Positions 5,183 through 8,967 of a DNA stretch of 8,967 nucleotides are shown one piece after another (position 1 is the first letter of the stretch; every line of letters begins with the position of its first letter). The notes beneath the pieces were generated by a model, which was not told the DNA's origin, made no database searches, and saw only the letters and a program-made list of their open reading frames with translations. The DNA is taken from the NCBI GenBank assembly GCA_937892835.1, contig CALBHM010000002.1:1-8967 (forward strand), written 5' to 3'. A program made the position numbers and the translations under genes. Origin of the DNA: an uncultured Ruminococcus sp. (lineage in GTDB: Bacteria > Bacillota > Clostridia > Oscillospirales > Acutalibacteraceae).

Positions 5183-6373
5183 ATGATTTACGACATAATA
5201 ATCGTCGGAGCGGGTGCTTCGGGGCTGGCGGCGGCGATAAGTGCAAAGCGAGTCAATCGTAAACTTAATATTGCCGCATTGGATGCGATGCCGAAGGTCG
5301 GAAAGAAAATCCTTGCAACCGGCAATGGCAGGTGCAATCTTTCCAATCTCAATGCCAATGTCGACAGCTATACAAATCCCGAATTTGTTTTGGCTGCGTT
5401 GAATGAATTTACGCCCGATAGGGTGATTGAAATTTTTCGTTCGATCGGTCTTATGTGCGTTGCCGACGGCGAGGGCAGAGTATACCCGATGAGCAACACG
5501 GCGGCATCTGTTCTTGACGCTCTCAGGTCAGAAGCGGAAAGGCTCGGTGTGGAGCTTGTATGTGATAATCACGTTGACCGAATCGAAAAGAAAAACGGTA
5601 TTTTCACCGTCGGAAAGCTTGTTGCCAAAAAGGTTATTGTATGCACCGGCGGCTGTGCTTCACCGTCGCAGGGCTCGGACGGCAGCGGCTTTGCCCTGCT
5701 AAAATCGCTTGGTCACCACATAACCGAGGTGTATCCGGGTCTTGTTCAGCTTACAACTAAGGAGAATACAAAATCGCTCAAAGGTGTGAGGGTAAAGGCA
5801 AATGTCAGTCTCCGACAAGGCTCAAAGTCGATTGACAGCACAAAAGGTGAGGTCTTGTTCACCGATTACGGACTTTCCGGAATCTCGATAATGGATATCA
5901 GCCGAAGTGTAAAGGGCGGACAGTACACCTGTGTTATTGACACCTTGCCAAGGTGCAAAGCTGACGAGGCGGAAAAATTTTTGCTTTCACTTGATAAGAA
6001 AATGCCGATTGAAAATGCACTTTCGGGCATGATGCCCAAAGCACTCGGTCGGTATATTTTGAAAAGATGCGGAGAAAATTCACTTTCTTCGCTCGGCAAA
6101 ATCGGCAAAGAAAAGATTGCCGAAATTACTCATACAGCAAAAAATCTTGACTTTACAATAACAGGCACTATGGGCTTCAAAAACGCTCAGATAAGTGTCG
6201 GCGGTGCGGACGTTAAAGAGTTCAACAATAAAACTATGGAGTCAAAGCTCGTGAAAGGTCTGTTCTGCGCCGGAGAGGTGCTCGATACGGACAGCATTTG
6301 CGGCGGCTTCAATCTTCAATGGGCATGGGCAAGCGGTTTGCTGGCAGGCCGATGTGCCGCAATGGGGAAATAA
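5183..6373 (+). CDS. HI0933/YhiN-family FAD-dependent oxidoreductase
   Basis: A 396-residue cytoplasmic flavoprotein of the HI0933-like family (PF03486), of uncertain substrate. The N-terminal dinucleotide-binding motif VGAGASG (8-14) is followed by the family hallmark GKKILATGNGRCNLSN (40-55), which lines the FAD site. Other recognisable blocks are CTGG-CASPSQGSDGSG in the middle, GEVLFTDYGLSG, and the C-terminal FAD loop GEVLDTDSICGGFNLQWA (364-381). Length is normal (about 400). The start is the ATG at 5183 because GGAG at 5171-5174 precedes it by eight bases; an in-frame TTG at 5102 would add 27 non-conserved residues lying over the promoter. One base separates its stop from the next gene, so the two are co-transcribed. 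Family members are annotated as oxidoreductases, but no reaction is firmly assigned. Confidence 0.9.
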   Translation: MIYDIIIVGAGASGLAAAISAKRVNRKLNIAALDAMPKVGKKILATGNGRCNLSNLNANVDSYTNPEFVLAALNEFTPDRVIEIFRSIGLMCVADGEGRVYPMSNTAASVLDALRSEAERLGVELVCDNHVDRIEKKNGIFTVGKLVAKKVIVCTGGCASPSQGSDGSGFALLKSLGHHITEVYPGLVQLTTKENTKSLKGVRVKANVSLRQGSKSIDSTKGEVLFTDYGLSGISIMDISRSVKGGQYTCVIDTLPRCKADEAEKFLLSLDKKMPIENALSGMMPKALGRYILKRCGENSLSSLGKIGKEKIAEITHTAKNLDFTITGTMGFKNAQISVGGADVKEFNNKTMESKLVKGLFCAGEVLDTDSICGGFNLQWAWASGLLAGRCAAMGK

Positions 6374-6374
6374 T

Positions 6375-7589
6375 ATGAAACGAATAATTTGTTTATTGCT
6401 TGCGATGCTGATGCTCAGCTCGTGTACAATTCTCGGTAAATCGCAAAAAAGTAAAAAGCCCTCCGGTAAGGAAATTTCCGCTGTTTGGATATCCTATAAC
6501 GAGCTTTCTATGAAGGACGAGGACGGCGGTGACGAGGCGTCATTCAGAGAGAAAATCGGAGAAATGTTTGATAACTGCGCTGAGCTTGGCATAAATACTG
6601 TCTTTGCGCAGGTCAGACCGTTCTGCGACGCAATGTATCCGTCGGAAATCTTCCCTTGGTCGGCGTATTTGACAGGATATCAGGGCGATCCTGTATATTA
6701 TGACCCTCTTGAAATCATGGTTGAAGAGGCTCATGAGAGGGGGATGGGACTGCATGCATGGATAAATCCGTTCAGAGTGTCATTTGATACGGATCTCGAT
6801 AAGCTGAGTAAAAAGAATCCTGCAAAAATTCTTTTGAGCGACGAAAAGACAAAAAATCGGGTCGTTAAGGCCGACGGAGGTCTCTATCTTTGTCCTGCTT
6901 CGACAGATAACCACAAGCTGATAATTGACGGCGTGCGTGAAATTATCCAAAACTACAACGTTGACGGAATACATATTGACGATTATTTCTACCCCTCGAC
7001 CGACGAGAGCGTGGATAAGGTCTACTACGACGATTACAAGAAAAACGGCGGCAAGCTGTTCCATGACAAGTGGCGTCTTGACGTGATCTCATCTTTTGTT
7101 TCACAGATGTACACGGCAATTAAGAGCGAAAATACAGACTGCGTTTTCTCAATCAGTCCGGCCGGTAATATTAACAATAACTATGAAGAGGAGTACGCCG
7201 ACGTTGAACGCTGGTGCTCGGAGCGTGGCTATTGCGACTGGATTATTCCTCAGCTTTACTATGGCTTTGAGGACGAGGTCGTTCCGTTTGACAAGGCTTG
7301 TGATAACTGGTCGAAGCTTGACACGATCGGTGCAGTTCGCATGATATACGGAATTGCGGCGTACAAAATCAATGACAGCGACGAGGAGTTTGAAGTCGGA
7401 AACGGCATAATAGAAAAAGAAATATCCGCTGCAAAAGCAACGGATAATTACGGCGGTGTGTCGTTTTTCTCTTATTCTGCGCTTGCCAATCCCGATTTCA
7501 GTGAGGAATTTAAAAATATCAAATCATCTGTTTTCACCGAAACGACGGCGGAAGAAGAAGGAGAGCAGGGTAGCGGGGATACAGAGTAA
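6375..7589 (+). CDS. GHL10 (DUF187) family glycosidase-like lipoprotein
   Basis: This 404-residue protein begins with a short lipoprotein signal: a KR charge, a hydrophobic stretch and lipobox LSSC with Cys17. It is expected on the outer face of the membrane. After a polar linker (about 18-30) comes a TIM-barrel GHL10 domain (PF02638, about 31-385) with AVWISYNEL near its start, INTVFAQVRPF, HAWINPFRV, VDGIHIDDYFYP (196-207, conserved D202/D203) and IIPQLYYG (290-297). A relative, E. coli DigH, cleaves denuded peptidoglycan glycan strands, so a cell-wall role is plausible but inferred. The C-terminus is an acidic low-complexity tail (TTAEEEGEQGSGDTE). The ATG follows GGGGA (6364-6368) by six bases; a longer in-frame start at 6354 would spoil the signal peptide. 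Its last 66 bases overlap the convergent gene. Confidence 0.88.
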   Translation: MKRIICLLLAMLMLSSCTILGKSQKSKKPSGKEISAVWISYNELSMKDEDGGDEASFREKIGEMFDNCAELGINTVFAQVRPFCDAMYPSEIFPWSAYLTGYQGDPVYYDPLEIMVEEAHERGMGLHAWINPFRVSFDTDLDKLSKKNPAKILLSDEKTKNRVVKADGGLYLCPASTDNHKLIIDGVREIIQNYNVDGIHIDDYFYPSTDESVDKVYYDDYKKNGGKLFHDKWRLDVISSFVSQMYTAIKSENTDCVFSISPAGNINNNYEEEYADVERWCSERGYCDWIIPQLYYGFEDEVVPFDKACDNWSKLDTIGAVRMIYGIAAYKINDSDEEFEVGNGIIEKEISAAKATDNYGGVSFFSYSALANPDFSEEFKNIKSSVFTETTAEEEGEQGSGDTE

Positions 7590-7916
7590 GAACCACATAA
7601 CCGAGAAAAGAGGACAAATCTGACCGAGGACGTTGTATTTTTCCTCGGAATAATCCCAAACCTGCATGTGAAACCCACGGTTGACGATACAGCCGACGAT
7701 AAATTCGAGAGCCGTGATTATCGCACAGCCTGCCAGACAGCGGACGATAAGACTTTTTGCCCTGATTTTTATGTTCGTGATGTAAATAATCAGCAGTGCA
7801 GCTCCGCCCGTGAGTGTCATTGTCCAGTGTGTGAAGCCACGGAAAATCACCTCAATAAGGCTGTAAATTATTCCTCCCGAGGCAAAAACAACAAAATATT
7901 CTTTGAACTTATCCAT
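7524..7916 (-). CDS. CmpB-type (PF06541) four-helix membrane protein
   Basis: 130 residues with four predicted membrane helices (about 8-25, 34-49, 57-80, 101-122) and a basic end, RRRFGENR. The segment EFIVGCIVN (71-79), then QVWDYS (85-90), then NVLGQICPLFSVMWF (95-109), matches the family named putative ABC-transporter type IV (ABC_trans_CmpB), despite having no ATPase partner nearby; the true function is unknown. The start is the ATG at 7916 with GGTG five bases upstream, a weaker ribosome site than its neighbours have. The 3' end overlaps the lipoprotein gene by 66 bp, tail to tail. Only 34 bases separate its start from a minus-strand terminator, so it may depend on read-through from the promoter at 8319-8347. 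The opposing plus-strand frame over 7668-8009 is a shadow. Confidence 0.72.
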   Translation of the reverse strand: MDKFKEYFVVFASGGIIYSLIEVIFRGFTHWTMTLTGGAALLIIYITNIKIRAKSLIVRCLAGCAIITALEFIVGCIVNRGFHMQVWDYSEEKYNVLGQICPLFSVMWFLLCIPATLLSFFFRRRFGENR

Positions 7917-7939
7917 AATATCACCAATATTATGATAAC

Positions 7940-7982
7940 CTCAAAAACAAAAAAGAAGCACCTGATTTTTAGGTGCTTCTTT
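7940..7982 (-). terminator. Strong intrinsic terminator, minus strand
   Basis: A perfect 12-bp stem (7952-7963 against 7971-7982) has a 7-base loop. Read on the minus strand the 3' arm runs straight into CTTCTTTTTTGTTTTTGAG, a long U-rich tail. On the plus strand the tail is only CTTCTTTCC, so the direction is minus. It lies between the candidate leader and the start codon of the membrane protein at 7916, the position expected for an attenuator or for the end of an independent small RNA. Confidence 0.75.
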
Positions 7983-8123
7983 CCATATGGTATGGAGTTT
8001 TTTAAATGAATTTTTTGAATAAAAACAATATAAATGATTTTTATAAAGTCGGTTTGATTATCGTGCGATAAAAGCAAGCGGTATCGGTATCAAATAGGCT
8101 TCCTGTTGCGATAAATCTGCATT

Positions 8124-8156
8124 TCGTAGGGGTCGATGACCACATCGACCCAAGGT
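8124..8156 (+). repeat. Short AGGGG-CATCGACCC hairpin repeat, intact copy
   Basis: GGGTCGATG (8130-8138), loop ACCA, CATCGACCC (8143-8151) form a perfect 9-bp stem flanked by TCGTAG and AAGGT. It is the intact relative of 214-245, 7.9 kb away. No T-run follows. In the candidate RNA on the other strand it would form the same hairpin. Confidence 0.65.
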
Positions 8157-8318
8157 TAGAGGGATTTTTTGCTTAGCGTGGGTTTTTCTTCCGAACGCAA
8201 CTTTTATCAAATTCCCATGGTGCTTCAGCTATTTTAGATAAAGAAAAAAGATTGAAGCAATCGCAACGGTAATCAAAGCCTCTGCGAAAGCACTCAATCT
8301 CAATTCCAAGCATGATTG

Positions 8319-8347
8319 ATTATAATGTATAGGTTATAAAATGTCAA
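8319..8347 (-). promoter_or_regulatory. Perfect consensus sigma-A promoter, minus strand
   Basis: On the minus strand, TTGACA (8347-8342), a 17-base spacer, and TATAAT (8324-8319) match the consensus at all 12 positions with the ideal spacing. The start site would fall at about 8313-8311. It begins 43 bases after the stop of the right-hand gene and points away from it, into the gene-poor spacer leading to the membrane protein at 7916. Confidence 0.8.
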
Positions 8348-8390
8348 TACCAACCTGTCATTGGTTGCCGTTGCAAATGTTTTTACACTG

Positions 8391-8967
8391 TTACTTGTCT
8401 CTCTCCTCAAGGCAGTAAACACCTGATTCGAGGACAACGTATTCAAAAAATCCGACCTTGAAATATTTCTTCAGCGGCTCTTTGAACTTCATATAGTCGT
8501 TGACCGAATAGTCTTTTAAGCTGATGGTTCTTATCTCGTTTGTAGCTTCATTGCAGACAAAAAGCTTGTCTTTATTCTTGAAAACGGAAATCGGACGTCT
8601 GAATGCGACCGATGCGCCGCCGCCGATTCTCAGAAGAACCCTCTTTTCAATCGGGGAAAATTTGACAATAGAGTTTCTATCCGGCACGACGCACCAGAAG
8701 CATGTTCCGTCAAGAGCAAGACTCCTGATAGGGCAGTTCTGGTAAACGAGCTTTTCCTGCATCGCAATGTCGCCGTTTGAGTCGAAAATATTCATGTTTC
8801 CGTCGTCAAACAGGGTAACAACGCCGTTGCTTTTGAGCACGGCAGAGTCGCAGGCTATGTAGTTACCGAGCTTCTTTGCAATTTCACGGTATTGAAATCC
8901 AAATTTCGCCTCGAGATATGTTTTTATTTTAACGGGCAGCGTTCTGTCGCCGTCCTGGTCATATACA
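8391..8967 (-). CDS. Unrecognised protein, C-terminal part, possibly beta-propeller
   Basis: The frame is open from the right edge of the window to the stop at 8391, giving 191 visible residues; the start lies outside. A GTG at 8840 is internal, since the upstream residues (including YLEAKFGFQYREIAKKL) read as normal coding sequence. The visible chain alternates short beta-type strands and turns: GVVTLFDDGNMNIFDSNG, RSLALDGTCFWCVVPDRN, RIGGG, FVCNEATNEIRTISL. This repeated strand pattern, with phrases such as RSLALDG and RIGGG, resembles NHL- or six-bladed propeller proteins, but I do not recognise a family with confidence. No signal or membrane segment is seen in this part. There is no clear U-rich terminator after the stop, only a weak CAACC/GGTTG hairpin at 8351-8367. 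Confidence 0.75.
   Translation of the reverse strand, partial: VYDQDGDRTLPVKIKTYLEAKFGFQYREIAKKLGNYIACDSAVLKSNGVVTLFDDGNMNIFDSNGDIAMQEKLVYQNCPIRSLALDGTCFWCVVPDRNSIVKFSPIEKRVLLRIGGGASVAFRRPISVFKNKDKLFVCNEATNEIRTISLKDYSVNDYMKFKEPLKKYFKVGFFEYVVLESGVYCLEERDK

Larger units (their letters stand above)
7940..8313 (-). ncRNA. Candidate small RNA or attenuated 5' leader
   Basis: A perfect sigma-A promoter (8319-8347) and a strong terminator (7940-7982) on the same strand define a unit of about 360-370 nt with no convincing gene. It contains the hairpin repeat at 8124-8156 and otherwise AT-rich spacer. It could be an independent RNA or the regulated leader of the membrane-protein gene beginning at 7916. 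I recognise no known RNA family, T-box or riboswitch core. Evidence is the flanking signals only. A short leaderless frame (8313-8173) is possible in it. Confidence 0.35.

Noticed and set aside
6354..6374. Longer start for the GHL10 lipoprotein
   Set aside because: It adds seven residues before the lipoprotein signal and lies within the flavoprotein gene; ATG 6375 follows GGGGA at good spacing.
7668..8009. 113-residue plus-strand frame
   Set aside because: Antisense to the PF06541-type gene and running through the terminator hairpin; composition is unlike a real protein and there is no ribosome binding site.
8351..8367. Terminator after the right-hand gene
   Set aside because: Only a 5-bp CAACC/GGTTG stem with no U-run.

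Overview
The window looks like chromosome of a low-to-mid GC, spore-forming-type Clostridia, most likely a gut Oscillospirales/Ruminococcaceae relative. This is inferred from the yaaL–bofA gene pair, strong GGAGG ribosome binding sites, the NupOPQ-type nucleoside transporter, and intergenic spaces packed with short G-rich palindromic repeats. No species-level claim is possible from the sequence alone. I see no prophage, CRISPR array, transposase, rRNA or tRNA.

Layout: 1-342 is a repeat-rich leader with two inverted hairpin elements, a third repeat type and a possible extended -10 promoter. 343-3954 is a tight three-gene operon (ATPase, permease, permease) for a BMP-type nucleoside ABC importer; its substrate-binding lipoprotein gene is not in the window. 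3955-4600 is about 650 bases without genes. It holds a nested terminator, three copies (A, B, C) of a nested palindromic element, and three members of the G-rich hairpin repeat family. 4601-5100 (minus strand) is a translationally coupled pair: a DUF2508/YaaL-like protein and a BofA-like membrane protein. Divergent from them, 5183-7589 (plus strand) is a two-gene operon: an HI0933/YhiN-type flavoprotein, then a lipoprotein of the GHL10 glycosidase family. The lipoprotein gene overlaps by 66 bp the convergent gene for a four-helix CmpB-family (PF06541) membrane protein (7524-7916, minus). 7917-8390 is a gene-poor spacer with a perfect consensus sigma-A promoter on the minus strand and, about 360 nt downstream, a strong intrinsic terminator. 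8391-8967 (minus) is the 3' part of an unrecognised, possibly beta-propeller protein that runs off the right edge.

How the genes work together: the first operon imports nucleosides at the membrane. YaaL–BofA is a conserved Firmicutes pair; BofA is known in Bacillus as a brake on the pro-sigma-K protease. The flavoprotein and lipoprotein are co-transcribed but have no obvious biochemical link. Nothing here is convincingly a new defence or metabolic system. The most promising unexplained signals are the promoter-to-terminator unit at 8347-7940 (a small RNA or an attenuated leader for the CmpB-family gene) and the repeat families used as terminators.
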